NCBI RefSeq assembly: GCF_003725735.1
Contig: NZ_RJTM01000122.1
Location: forward strand, 1-64,000
Source: Sinomicrobium pectinilyticum
Lineage (GTDB): Bacteria; Bacteroidota; Bacteroidia; Flavobacteriales; Flavobacteriaceae
Direction: 5' to 3'
DNA: 64,000 nt
Part shown: piece by piece, positions 17,900 through 27,066 of the stretch
Layout of the letters: every line of letters starts with the position of its first letter
Numbering within the stretch: the first letter of the stretch is position 1
Program-made: the position numbers and the translations under genes
The notes under the pieces: model-generated
The model's database searches: none
Told to the model about the DNA's origin: nothing
Seen by the model: the letters and a program-made list of their open reading frames with translations, nothing else

Positions 17900-18293
17900 G
17901 ATTTCCTCCGGTACAGGAAATTAGTTGTTTTTTTGAATTGTCGGAAAGCCCGGTTTTGTCCCTGCCTCTCAAGGGAACCTTACCACATAAAACTCCCTCA
18001 CGCAGATGATGTGAAACCGAATCACAGGGCGGGTGGTTTACCTTCACCCGGTTATATATTTAAAACCGTCCGTACGGCTGGGTTCCCGGCAAGGTTTTGT
18101 TCTATATTAAAAAGATTTCTTCGCATAGAACAGGACCTGAGGAATTTCGGTATTTCCTTCTTCTTATTTATTTTGAACAAATATAAATAGTTATATCGCT
18201 GTGTAAAATTTGCCATGCTGATTATCGTAACTGGTATATTATAATTAATTTTAAGCTATTCAGGTTTATCAGTTACAACTTCAAATTTAAAAT
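17900..18293. other. Spacer between Mo-cofactor operon and hydroxylase genes
   Basis: Apart from the terminator at its left end, this 394-bp stretch shows no convincing gene. A near-match to the promoter element, TAAAATTTG, occurs about 80-90 bp before the iorA-like start but has one base too many between TA and TTTG. The stretch just before the start is AT-rich. Confidence 0.35.
17901..17934 (+). terminator. Probable intrinsic terminator after moaE
   Basis: A 7-bp stem (ATTTCCT at 17901-17907, AGGAAAT at 17915-17921) with a 7-base loop is followed within a few bases by a run of seven T. It begins 2 bp after the moaE stop and would separate the cofactor operon from the hydroxylase genes. Confidence 0.6.
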
Positions 18294-18749
18294 ATGGCAC
18301 AGTATACACTTCGGATTAATGGTGTGGAACACCAGATAGATGCAATGCCCGACATGCCCCTGTTGTGGGTATTACGGGATGTCCTGGACATGAAAGGAAC
18401 AAAATTCGGATGCGGAAAGGCCCTGTGCGGTGCCTGTACGGTGCATTTCGATGGTGTTGCTACCAGGTCTTGCAGCCTTCCCGTTTCTGCGGTACAATCC
18501 GCAGAGATCACTACTATAGAAGGATTGTCGGAAAACGGCGATCACCCGCTACAGAAAGCCTGGGCGGAGCATGTCGTTCCCCAATGCGGGTATTGCCAGA
18601 CCGGGCAGATCATGTCGGCTGCGGCCCTTCTCCGGGAAAATCCGTCGCCGTCCGATGAAGAAATAGACAGTGCCATGCAGGGCAATCTTTGCCGCTGTGG
18701 TACATACAACAGGATAAAAACGGCCATACGCACCGCTTCGGAAAAATAA
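18294..18749 (+). CDS. (2Fe-2S) subunit of a molybdenum hydroxylase (IorA-like)
   Basis: This is a 151-residue two-cluster ferredoxin subunit. The plant-type cluster uses C40, C45, C48 and C60 ([16 protein letters not shown]...C). The all-helical second cluster uses C98, C101, C133 and C135 ([19 protein letters not shown]). It passes electrons from the Mo site to an outside acceptor. The arrangement small subunit then large subunit without an FAD subunit matches isoquinoline 1-oxidoreductase/membrane-bound aldehyde dehydrogenase types, not classic xanthine dehydrogenase. The large subunit starts 23 bp downstream. Confidence 0.92.
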   Translation: MAQYTLRINGVEHQIDAMPDMPLLWVLRDVLDMKGTKFGCGKALCGACTVHFDGVATRSCSLPVSAVQSAEITTIEGLSENGDHPLQKAWAEHVVPQCGYCQTGQIMSAAALLRENPSPSDEEIDSAMQGNLCRCGTYNRIKTAIRTASEK

Positions 18750-18772
18750 TCCCTTTTTAAAATACCAGCTTT

Positions 18773-21064
18773 ATGAAATCATCTGTACTTAAATCTCCCG
18801 AAAAGGATAAAGAAACTACAATCATATACAAGCCGGGGAGGAGGGATTTTCTCAAACTGGGCTCTCTCGCTGCTACCGGGTTGATACTCGGTGTTAACTT
18901 CAGTTGCTCCGACCGTAAGAAGGGGGGAGAAATCACGGAACTTAGGTCCGGTGCTTACCTTACGATTACCTCCGACGGGAAAGTGATTATAACGGCACAC
19001 CGCTCGGAGATGGGACAGGGGGTCCGTACATCCCTGCCGCTTATTGTAGCCGATGAGCTGGGAGCTGACTGGGAAAAAGCCGAGATCGTCCAGGCAGAGG
19101 GAGACGAAGAGAAATACGGCAACCAGAATACCGACGGATCATTTTCCGTACGGATGTTCTATAAACCCATGCGTGAAGCCGGTGCTACGGCAAAATTACT
19201 GCTCATCCGTGCCGCTGCCGGAAAGTGGGAAGTAGACGAAAGTGAATGTGATACCGATAACGGAAAAGTAATCCATAAGTCCTCCGGAAAATCTGCAGGC
19301 TTCGGAGAACTGGTGGATCTTGCAGCTGCACTGCCCTTACCCAAACCGGAAGAGATTACGCTGAAAGACCCTTCGGAGTTTAAAATAATAGGGAAAGATA
19401 CTCCTATCATTGACCTTCAGGATATCGTTACCGGTAAAGCAGTATATGGCATTGACGCTAAAGTGCCCGGGATGAAAATAGCTGTTATTCAGCGCTGTCC
19501 GGTTGTCGGTGGTAAGGTGAAATCTGTTAATGATAAAGCAGCGCTGGCCATCGAGGGTGTCCTGCAGGTACACACTATCGAGGGAGCGGGAATTCCGCCC
19601 CAATTGCATAAGCCTCTGAGCGGAGTAGCCGTGATTGCCGAGAATACCTGGGCGGCGATCCGGGGAAGAAAGGCGCTGGAAATCGAATGGGACCTCGGTC
19701 CGAATGCCGGTTACGATTCGGATAAACAACAGCAGGAGTTACTGGAAAAAACGAAAGAAAAAGGCACCGTAAGGAGGCAAAGGGGAGATTTTGACAAGAC
19801 CCTTAAAAACGCCTCAAAAGTTATAGAAAAAACATACCTGGCACCGTTTTATGCTCACGGTACCATAGAACCCCCTGCTGCTTTGGCCAGGGTGAAAGAT
19901 GGCAAATGCGAAATATGGGCGCCTTCACAACACCCGCAATGGGCAAGGGATTCCGTGGCGGATGCCCTGGGTATGGACGTAAAAGATGTTAGCGTTAATG
20001 TAACCCTGATAGGAGGAGGTTTCGGCCGTAAATCCAAGCCGGATTTTATAGTGGAAGCAGCCTTGTTGTCCCAAAAGTCCGGATTCCCGGTGAAAATTCA
20101 ATGGACGAGAGAAGATGATATACAGCACGATTTCTATCATGCCCAAAGCGCACAGCGGATACGGGCGGTTATAGATAAGGACAATAAAGTGAGCGGATGG
20201 AACCATCATTCCACTTTCCCTTCCATAAGTTCTACTTCCGATGCCGGTGCCGTTCAGCCCTCGGACGGGGAAATGCGGCTCGGGTGCGTGGATTTTCCCT
20301 ATGACGTACCTTCCGTACGTATTGAAACCCATGATGCCAAAGCCCATGTGCGCATAGGATGGTTGCGTTCGGTGAGTAATATCCACCATGTTTTTGCCGC
20401 GGGGAGTATGCTCGATGAAATTGCCGAGGCCCGGCAAATGGACCCTGTAGCCAATGTCCTGGATATGTTGGGCGAGGACCGAAGTATTACATTTAACGAA
20501 GAGATGCCACAGGGAGAATACGATAATTATGGAGAGAACATAAAGGATTATCCGTGGGAAACAGGAAGGCTGCGGCAGGTGATCGAACGCGTCGCCGAAA
20601 AATCGGGATGGGGAAGGGAGATGCCGGAAGGCCGTGCCCTGGGATTTGCCGCACACCGTAGCTTTCTCACTTACGTAGCATGCGTGGTAGAAGTTGCCAT
20701 AGACGATCGCAATCATATAACCATACCCAATGTTTATTATGCCCTGGATTGTGGTCAGGCTGTAAATACCGACCGTATCCGCTCCCAGTTCGAAGGGGGG
20801 GGGCAGTTTGCAGCCAGTCTTGCGTTGAACAGTGCTGTGACCGTTAAGGACGGGCAGGTGGTACAGGACAATTTCGATACCTATCAGATCGTACGGATGC
20901 CTCAGGCCCCTCAGAAAATCCATGTGGATATTGTAGAAAGCGATGCCAAACCTACGGGTGTGGGAGAACCTCCGGAGCCTCCTTTTATTCCCGCTTTGTG
21001 CAATGCCATCTATAGAATAACGGGCAAACGGGTACATAAACTGCCGGTGGACCTGGAAGCGTAA
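18773..21064 (+). CDS. Molybdopterin-binding large subunit of a molybdenum hydroxylase (IorB-like), Tat-exported
   Basis: A Tat-type signal with R23-R24 (GRRDFLKLG) precedes a hydrophobic stretch and SCSD, which also resembles a lipobox. The body has duplicated Ald_Xan_dh_C2 domains (GGFGRKSKPDFIVEAALLSQ, DCGQAVNTDRIRSQFEGG). The catalytic glutamate is probably E732 in TGVGEPPEP near the C-terminus. Length 763 is usual for IorB-type subunits. With the small subunit it would oxidise an aldehyde or N-heterocycle in the periplasm. The natural substrate cannot be told from sequence. XdhC, MocA and the cysteine desulfurase encoded upstream are its probable maturation factors. Confidence 0.92.
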   Translation: MKSSVLKSPEKDKETTIIYKPGRRDFLKLGSLAATGLILGVNFSCSDRKKGGEITELRSGAYLTITSDGKVIITAHRSEMGQGVRTSLPLIVADELGADWEKAEIVQAEGDEEKYGNQNTDGSFSVRMFYKPMREAGATAKLLLIRAAAGKWEVDESECDTDNGKVIHKSSGKSAGFGELVDLAAALPLPKPEEITLKDPSEFKIIGKDTPIIDLQDIVTGKAVYGIDAKVPGMKIAVIQRCPVVGGKVKSVNDKAALAIEGVLQVHTIEGAGIPPQLHKPLSGVAVIAENTWAAIRGRKALEIEWDLGPNAGYDSDKQQQELLEKTKEKGTVRRQRGDFDKTLKNASKVIEKTYLAPFYAHGTIEPPAALARVKDGKCEIWAPSQHPQWARDSVADALGMDVKDVSVNVTLIGGGFGRKSKPDFIVEAALLSQKSGFPVKIQWTREDDIQHDFYHAQSAQRIRAVIDKDNKVSGWNHHSTFPSISSTSDAGAVQPSDGEMRLGCVDFPYDVPSVRIETHDAKAHVRIGWLRSVSNIHHVFAAGSMLDEIAEARQMDPVANVLDMLGEDRSITFNEEMPQGEYDNYGENIKDYPWETGRLRQVIERVAEKSGWGREMPEGRALGFAAHRSFLTYVACVVEVAIDDRNHITIPNVYYALDCGQAVNTDRIRSQFEGGGQFAASLALNSAVTVKDGQVVQDNFDTYQIVRMPQAPQKIHVDIVESDAKPTGVGEPPEPPFIPALCNAIYRITGKRVHKLPVDLEA

Positions 21065-21477
21065 TAAGCTAAGAGAGCGGATACCTGCCTTTAGGATCAA
21101 TGATATAAAGGATATTTACAAAGCGCCGGGTGTACAGGGTTCCATGGCCTGTTTTATCCGGACGCTGCCTTTTTTAGGAATTTCCGGTAGTATCGGGAGC
21201 GATTAACCGTGGCCCCTCATATTTTTTGGCCGGTAAAGCCCGGTCTGTCCCTCCTTTTTTAAAGAGCTCCGGCTTCTGCTATTTGTTCCTGTTCTGTAAA
21301 AGAACACAAAATAGTTTCATAATAAGGGGATAATAATTAATTTCACGCTTTGATTTCAACATGCTCATAACTGTCCTTTCCGGATGGTAACGGTCTTATA
21401 TATCCTCTCCCGGTAAGTGCCGGAAGACAGGAAAAACTGCGGACCGGACATATGCATTCGAAAAAGATCGAACAATA
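21065..21477. other. Gene-free spacer before the helicase
   Basis: I see no open frame with coding character, no exact TAnnTTTG element and no strong hairpin with a T-tract in these 413 bases. The section at about 21295-21350 is AT-rich and may hold the helicase promoter. Confidence 0.3.
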
Positions 21478-23808
21478 GTGGAAAAGTACTTACAGGAACT
21501 AAATGAAGCACAGCGGGCGCCCGTACTTCACGTGGATGGCCCTTTGATGGTTATTGCAGGAGCGGGATCGGGTAAGACAAGGGTGCTTACATACCGGATA
21601 GCCTACCTGATGAGTAAAGGAGTGGATGCGTTCAATATCCTGTCTCTCACCTTTACCAACAAGGCTGCCCGGGAGATGAAGAAGCGGATTGCCGATATTG
21701 TGGGGAACAGCGAGGCCAAAAATCTCTGGATGGGAACCTTCCATTCCATCTTTGCAAAGATACTGCGCTTTGAAGCCGACAAATTGGGATATCCCAGCAA
21801 TTTTACCATTTATGATACGCAGGATTCCCAGCGTCTCATCAATGCTATTATCAAGGAAATGGGGCTGGATAAGGATGTATATAAATACAAACAGGTACAA
21901 AGCCGTATTTCATCCTATAAGAACAGTCTTATAACCGTAAAGGCCTATTTTAATAACCCCGATCTGGTTGAGGCCGATGCTATGGCCAAAAGACCCAGAA
22001 TGGGAGATATTTATGCTGCTTATGTGGAGCGCTGCTTTAAGGCAGGAGCTATGGATTTTGACGACCTGCTGCTAAAGACCAATGAACTGCTTACCCGGTT
22101 TCCGGAAGTACTGGCCAAGTACCAGGAACGGTTCCGCTACATCCTGGTGGATGAGTACCAGGATACAAACCATTCTCAGTACCTTATCGTAAGGGCTTTG
22201 AGCGACAAATTCCAGAATATTTGTGTGGTAGGGGACGATGCACAGAGCATCTATGCGTTTCGAGGTGCGAACATCAATAATATTATGAACTTCCAGCGCG
22301 ATTATGACGATGTGAAAGTCTACAGGCTGGAACAGAACTATCGTTCTACAAAAAATATTGTGGAAGCGGCCAACTCCGTGATCGAAAAGAACAAAACAAG
22401 GCTGGATAAGGTAGTATGGACGGCCAATGAAGAAGGGGGGAAGATCAAGGTAAACCGGAGCATTACGGATGCCGAAGAGGGCAGGTTTGTTGCCGGGTCG
22501 ATTTTTGAGACCAAAATGCAACACCAGCTCGCGAATAACCGGTTTGCGGTTCTGTACCGGACAAACTCCCAGTCGAGGGCCATAGAGGATGCTTTGCGGA
22601 AACGCGATATTCCGTATCGTATTTACGGAGGCCTGTCCTTTTACCAGCGCAAGGAAATAAAAGATGTACTGTCGTACCTTCGCCTGGTGATAAACCCTAA
22701 GGATGAAGAAGCATTGAACAGGGTGATCAATTTCCCGGCAAGGGGAATAGGACAGACCACGCTGGAAAAACTTACCGTAGCGGCCAATCATTATAAGCGT
22801 TCCGTTTTTGAAGTGATGGAACACCTCGACAAGATAGATCTGAAGATCAATGCCGGTACACGCCGAAAACTTCAGGATTTTGTGACCATGATCAAGAGTT
22901 TCCAGATCACCGCCCAGAGCGCGGATGCTTTTGTACTTGCCGAACATGTTGCCAAGAAGACCGGGATACTGCTCGAATTTAAAAAAGACGGTACCCCAGA
23001 GGGGATAGCCCGTATGGAGAATGTGGAGGAATTGCTGAACGGTATCCGAGATTTCGTGGAGGGACAACAGGAAATAGACGATGCTACGGGATCTATTGCC
23101 GAGTTCCTGGAGGATGTGGCGCTGGCTACGGACCTGGATAATGATACGTCGGACGATGACCGGGTTGCCCTGATGACGATACACCTGGCAAAGGGACTGG
23201 AATTTCCTTATGTATATATTGTGGGAATGGAAGAAGACCTTTTCCCGTCCGCCATGAGTATGAATACCCGGAGCGAACTCGAAGAGGAAAGGCGACTGTT
23301 CTATGTGGCGCTGACCAGGGCAGAAAAACAGGCTTACCTGACGTATACCCAAAGCCGTTATCGCTGGGGAAAACTCATCGACGCCGAACCGAGCAGGTTT
23401 ATAGAAGAGATCGATGAGAAATTCCTGGAATACCTTACCCCGCCAATGGATTCTTCTTACCGGTACAAACCGATGATCGATGCGGATATTTTCGGGGAGG
23501 TGGACAAAAGTAAGTTACGGCTTAACAAGCCCGTAAGCAGTACCCCTCCGGATAAAAAAGGGCCCTCGGAGAATCAGCTCCGAAAGCTGCGGAAAATCAA
23601 GCCGGACTTGGGGAGTCCCGTGGGCAACGGAAATGCGGCCCCTTCCGATCTGTCCGTAGGTAGCAGGGTAGCACATTCCCGTTTCGGAAATGGCCAGGTC
23701 ATTAAACTGGAAGGAGCCGGAAACGACCGGAAAGCGGAAATAAAATTTGATAACGGGGAGTTGAAAAAATTACTTCTGCGTTTTGCCAAGCTGGATATTG
23801 TTAAATAA
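21478..23808 (+). CDS. UvrD/PcrA-type superfamily 1 DNA helicase
   Basis: Helicase motifs appear in order: the Q-motif region (LNEAQRAPV), Walker A GAGSGKT at 28-34, TFTNKAAREM, Walker B DEYQDTNHSQYL, VVGDDAQSIYAFRGA, QNYRSTKNIV, VALMTIHLAKGLEF and FYVALTRAEK. The C-terminus (GSRVAHSRFGNGQVIKLEG) is the Tudor-like PcrA/UvrD tail that binds RNA polymerase in relatives. It is a 3'-5' helicase for nucleotide excision repair and replication conflict handling. The start is a GTG at 21478. Length 776 is normal for flavobacterial homologues. Confidence 0.95.
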   Translation: MEKYLQELNEAQRAPVLHVDGPLMVIAGAGSGKTRVLTYRIAYLMSKGVDAFNILSLTFTNKAAREMKKRIADIVGNSEAKNLWMGTFHSIFAKILRFEADKLGYPSNFTIYDTQDSQRLINAIIKEMGLDKDVYKYKQVQSRISSYKNSLITVKAYFNNPDLVEADAMAKRPRMGDIYAAYVERCFKAGAMDFDDLLLKTNELLTRFPEVLAKYQERFRYILVDEYQDTNHSQYLIVRALSDKFQNICVVGDDAQSIYAFRGANINNIMNFQRDYDDVKVYRLEQNYRSTKNIVEAANSVIEKNKTRLDKVVWTANEEGGKIKVNRSITDAEEGRFVAGSIFETKMQHQLANNRFAVLYRTNSQSRAIEDALRKRDIPYRIYGGLSFYQRKEIKDVLSYLRLVINPKDEEALNRVINFPARGIGQTTLEKLTVAANHYKRSVFEVMEHLDKIDLKINAGTRRKLQDFVTMIKSFQITAQSADAFVLAEHVAKKTGILLEFKKDGTPEGIARMENVEELLNGIRDFVEGQQEIDDATGSIAEFLEDVALATDLDNDTSDDDRVALMTIHLAKGLEFPYVYIVGMEEDLFPSAMSMNTRSELEEERRLFYVALTRAEKQAYLTYTQSRYRWGKLIDAEPSRFIEEIDEKFLEYLTPPMDSSYRYKPMIDADIFGEVDKSKLRLNKPVSSTPPDKKGPSENQLRKLRKIKPDLGSPVGNGNAAPSDLSVGSRVAHSRFGNGQVIKLEGAGNDRKAEIKFDNGELKKLLLRFAKLDIVK

Positions 23809-23814
23809 ATTCTT

Positions 23815-24428
23815 ATGAGTGTAACTAATATCGTAATATCCTTACTTTCGGTTTTTAGCATATTATTACTCTCTGCTACCTTTTTTATTTCGTCCGAATC
23901 TGAAATTTACCGCCTGATCTCCTATTTTGATTATGTGCTCTGTTTTATATTTCTTATTGATTTCTTCAATCAATTGGTCAAAGCACGGGATAAGAAGAGC
24001 TACTTCATAAGGCTTGATGGTTAGATTTACTGTCGTCCATTCCGGTGGTCCACGAGTTCCGATATATCCGTATATTTCGGGTTTTCAGGATACTCCGGAT
24101 AATAAAGTCCATAAAACTCTTAGTAGATTTTATACGAAAAAACAAATCGGCTTCGCTATACGGGTTCGTAGTCTTTACTGCTTTTGTTACTCTGGTACTT
24201 TGTACTACTGCAGTATTTATGTAGAAAAGGGCATAGATAATATAAAAACGGCTGAAGACGCGCTGTGGTGGAGCTATGTAACGATAACAACGGTGGGTTA
24301 CGGTGATTTTTATCCGGTGACCAAATGTGGGTAAAGCAATTGCAACGATATTGATATTCTGTGGTATAGGTACGTTTGGGACAGCAGTATCGTTCATAAA
24401 TGATAAAGTCTCCACATTTAAAAAATAA
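23815..24428 (+). pseudogene. Voltage-gated K+ channel-like ion transporter gene with three single-base frameshifts
   Basis: Reading across three frames restores one protein of about 204 residues. Frame 1 (from 23815) gives the first membrane segments and stops at 24022-24024. A second frame from about 24018 gives LLSSIPVVHEF and the S4-like FRYIRIFRVFRILRIIKSIK, with Arg every third residue, and stops at 24222-24224. The third frame carries the pore AEDALWWSYVTITTVGYGDFYPVT, with the selectivity filter TVGYGD, and stops at 24332-24334. Back in the first frame the tail ends FINDKVSTFKK at 24426-24428. One added G near 24014-24019, one added T in the run at 24216-24218 and one removed A at 24323-24325 repair the frame. 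The gene starts 6 bp after the helicase. It is either a fresh pseudogene or an assembly artefact. Confidence 0.85.
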
Positions 24429-24441
24429 GCCAGGTAAAATC

Positions 24442-24486
24442 AAAAAAAAATCCCGGATTCCATATACTGTGGTGGAATCCGGGATT
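24442..24486 (-). terminator. Intrinsic terminator of the HtrA/Deg protease gene
   Basis: Arms at 24449-24462 and 24473-24486 (AATCCCGGATTCCA and its exact complement, 14 bp) surround a 10-base loop. On the minus strand the hairpin runs into a T-tract made by the A-run at 24442-24450. It lies 28 bp beyond the stop of the protease gene. For the + strand channel gene the same hairpin lacks a T-tract. Confidence 0.88.
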
Positions 24487-24513
24487 GGAAATTAAGAGTT
24501 TAAAAGGTGGTTT

Positions 24514-25899
24514 CTAGAACAAATACCTTTCAGCTTCGCCGTTTTCGTTCAGGATAATCATAACGTTTCTTTCATTCGGATTGATCTCGGATGCAATCTG
24601 CTTAGCATCTTCAACATTTTGTATTTTCTTACTGTTTATCCCTACCAGTATTCTTCCTTCCAGATTAGCATTGTTCAGGTAAGGAGCGGTACGGGTAATT
24701 TTTACCCCTCCTTTGATACCGAATTTTTTCCTGTCCTTATCGGAAATGTTTTTTATCTGCATTCCCAGTTCGTTCAAGGTGTATGTATTGATCTTGCTCA
24801 GGGTCACCGGAATGGTTTTCATATCGCCTTCCCTGTCTATGGCAACTTTAATGATGTCACCGGGACGTTTGGAATTGAGGTACCCGGTAAGGTCGGCAAA
24901 TTTGGTCACCTTAATATTATCCACACTTTTTATGACATCTCCTTCCCGGATTCCTGCTTTTTCCGCTCCAGACTCTTCTTCCACACCGGCTATATATAAA
25001 CCTTCAATGTCATTAAGTCCCTTTTCCACAGCATAAGGGGCATTTTTCGGGAGTATGGATACCCCCAAAAGACCCTTTTGTACATTCCCGTATTCCAGCA
25101 GGTCTTCCACTACTTTTTTGGCAATATTACTCGGTACGGCAAAAGCATAACCGATATAGGTCCCGGTCCGGGATGTAATGGCGGTGTTGATACCTATCAG
25201 GTCGCCATTTGTGTTTACCAGGGCGCCTCCGCTGTTTCCCGGGTTTACCGCAGCGTCGGTCTGGATAAAGGACTGGCTGTTGCTGCCGCTGAGATCCCGC
25301 GATTTGGCACTGATAATACCTGCAGTTACGGTAGAAGTAAGGTTAAAAGGGTTTCCTACCGCAAGTACCCATTCCCCGACCCTGGCATTATTCGAATCCC
25401 CGAAAGCCAGATAAGGGAGTTTATCTTCCGTATCTACTTTAATAAGCGCTATATCCGTAGAAGGATCAGAACCTATAAGTTCGGCCGTATACGTTTTATT
25501 GTTATTGAGTGTTATGGATAACTCACTGGCCCCGTCAATAACGTGATTATTGGTAACAATATAACCATCGGGAGAGATGATAACCCCGGACCCGGTGCCG
25601 ACCTGCGTACGTTCTCTGGCATTTCCGAAGAAAAGGTCCTGAAGGCTCATTGGCCCTCTGCTGGTTATTTTATTGGTGACATGCACCACGGCATGTATTG
25701 TCTTTTCCGCGGCCTCCGTAAAATCGGTAGCTTCCGCAGCTGCCAGCGGAGACGGGTGATAACTTGCTGTTACAAAATTGGGGGTATTGTCCTTATGCTC
25801 AACAATTAACGGGGATTTTTCGAAAAAAGCTTTATAAATCCCCAAAGTAAAAAGTCCTCCCAGGACAGATACCATAAGTAAACCGATAAATTTTTTCAT
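24514..25899 (-). CDS. HtrA/Deg family periplasmic serine protease (Do-like)
   Basis: An N-terminal membrane/signal segment (about 1-25) is followed by a trypsin-like domain with catalytic triad H119 (NNHVIDG), D149 (STDIALIKV) and S223 (NPGNSGGAL). Two PDZ domains follow (about 265-355 and 370-460), the second more divergent. Such proteases degrade or refold damaged periplasmic and outer-membrane proteins. Length 461 is typical of Bacteroidota Do proteins. It is transcribed alone, with a terminator directly downstream and a promoter candidate some 205 bp upstream. Confidence 0.95.
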   Translation of the reverse strand: MKKFIGLLMVSVLGGLFTLGIYKAFFEKSPLIVEHKDNTPNFVTASYHPSPLAAAEATDFTEAAEKTIHAVVHVTNKITSRGPMSLQDLFFGNARERTQVGTGSGVIISPDGYIVTNNHVIDGASELSITLNNNKTYTAELIGSDPSTDIALIKVDTEDKLPYLAFGDSNNARVGEWVLAVGNPFNLTSTVTAGIISAKSRDLSGSNSQSFIQTDAAVNPGNSGGALVNTNGDLIGINTAITSRTGTYIGYAFAVPSNIAKKVVEDLLEYGNVQKGLLGVSILPKNAPYAVEKGLNDIEGLYIAGVEEESGAEKAGIREGDVIKSVDNIKVTKFADLTGYLNSKRPGDIIKVAIDREGDMKTIPVTLSKINTYTLNELGMQIKNISDKDRKKFGIKGGVKITRTAPYLNNANLEGRILVGINSKKIQNVEDAKQIASEINPNERNVMIILNENGEAERYLF

Positions 25900-26105
25900 A
25901 GGTTTAGGTTTTAATTTTATGATTTCTCAAATGTTGTTAAAAAATTTTTGTTTTTTGCCTCCCGGCATAAGAGAAGAGACTTCAGGATCTTCCCGGCCCT
26001 TGCCGGTTGTTTTGCAACGACACAAGGCTCTTTGCCGGAGTAATCAAGTGTTTTTCGTTCGTTTACCATACCGGGACAGATACCCCGGAACGGAAATTTA
26101 ACATT

Positions 26106-26138
26106 CAAATTTAAGCGTTTATTATTTTAACATTTCAA
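26106..26138 (-). promoter_or_regulatory. Bacteroidota-type promoter for the HtrA-like protease
   Basis: On the minus strand TAAATTTG (26113-26106) fits the -7 element TAnnTTTG. A TTG at 26138-26136 lies 22 bases upstream and fits the -33 element. The resulting leader to the ATG at 25899 would be about 200 bases. Confidence 0.55.
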
Positions 26139-26180
26139 CTTTAACGGCAGTTTAACAAGCATATAATAACTGTTAAATTG

Positions 26181-26188
26181 TATATTTG
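26181..26188 (+). promoter_or_regulatory. Bacteroidota-type -7 element for dapF
   Basis: TATATTTG matches TAnnTTTG exactly and lies 44 bp before the dapF ATG. The -33 region has TTTAAC but no clear TTTG at ideal spacing. Confidence 0.55.
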
Positions 26189-26232
26189 CCATAATTGAAA
26201 AACGGTCGGACAGTCGACGTAAACCAGAACGA

Positions 26233-27012
26233 ATGCACTTAATATTTCATAAATATCAGGGGACGGGAAACGATTTTGTGATGATCGATAACCGCCGGCA
26301 ATACTTTCCCAAAAATGATACCAAACTGGTGGCCAGGCTTTGTGACCGAAAATTTGGCATAGGTGCTGACGGCCTCATACTCCTGGAGAATGACCGGGAT
26401 GCCGATTTCAGGATGGTCTACTATAATGCGGACGGAGGAGAGAGTACCATGTGCGGTAATGGGGGCAGATGTATTGTAGCTTTTGCGGGTTTCCTGGGAA
26501 TTGCCGGAGAGCAGACGGATTTTGTTGCGGTTGACGGAATGCACCACGCTGTTTTAAAAGAAGACAGGGTACGCCTGCAAATGTCTGATGTGGATATTAT
26601 TGAGGTTTTTGACAATTACGTATTCCTCAATACCGGTTCCCCGCATCACGTACAGGAAATAAACGACATCGACAATTTTGATGTTAAGGCCAACGGGGAG
26701 AAATTGCGTTATGGCAAGTATGGCAAAGGCGGCAGTAATATTAATTTTGTCAGCCCGTCCGGAAATAATGTTTTCAGGGTAAGGACATATGAAAGGGGAG
26801 TGGAAGACGAGACCTTGTCCTGCGGAACGGGAGTTACCGCAGTGGCTATTGCCATGCACCGCACGGGTAAGGCAACGGGGAATACCGTAACACTGGATAC
26901 TCCCGGAGGAAGACTTACCGTTTCTTTTGAAGAACGGGACGGGAAGTATACGAACGTACATCTCGAAGGCCCGGCAACGCGGGTGTTTCAGGGAGAAGTC
27001 GATGTGCTTTAG
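26233..27012 (+). CDS. dapF: Diaminopimelate epimerase
   Basis: It converts LL- to meso-diaminopimelate for lysine and peptidoglycan synthesis. The two catalytic cysteines are C74 (STMCGNGGRC) and C197 (LSCGTGVTA), with the N-terminal KYQGTGNDFV and GIGADGL motifs. Length 259 is normal. It is the first of three co-directional genes (dapF, GNAT, mltG), two of which serve the cell wall. Confidence 0.97.
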   Translation: MHLIFHKYQGTGNDFVMIDNRRQYFPKNDTKLVARLCDRKFGIGADGLILLENDRDADFRMVYYNADGGESTMCGNGGRCIVAFAGFLGIAGEQTDFVAVDGMHHAVLKEDRVRLQMSDVDIIEVFDNYVFLNTGSPHHVQEINDIDNFDVKANGEKLRYGKYGKGGSNINFVSPSGNNVFRVRTYERGVEDETLSCGTGVTAVAIAMHRTGKATGNTVTLDTPGGRLTVSFEERDGKYTNVHLEGPATRVFQGEVDVL

Positions 27013-27066
27013 AAAAGATTCCTGAAAATCCCCGTGAACCATTTGTATTCAAATCGGAAGTAGATC

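Larger units (their letters stand above)
25900..26232. other. Divergent promoter region between HtrA-like protease and dapF
   Basis: This 333-bp stretch separates two divergent genes and holds one promoter candidate for each. The protease side has an unusually long leader of about 200 bases with no small open frame that I would defend. Confidence 0.4.

Noticed and set aside
19925-21100. Open frame of 391 codons on the minus strand within the hydroxylase large subunit gene
   Set aside because: It is antisense to a strongly conserved coding sequence, with no recognisable motif.
22072-23352. Long open frame (426 codons) on the minus strand inside the helicase gene
   Set aside because: It lies wholly antisense to a well-supported UvrD-type helicase, and the translation shows no domain and an amino-acid composition typical of a shadow frame.
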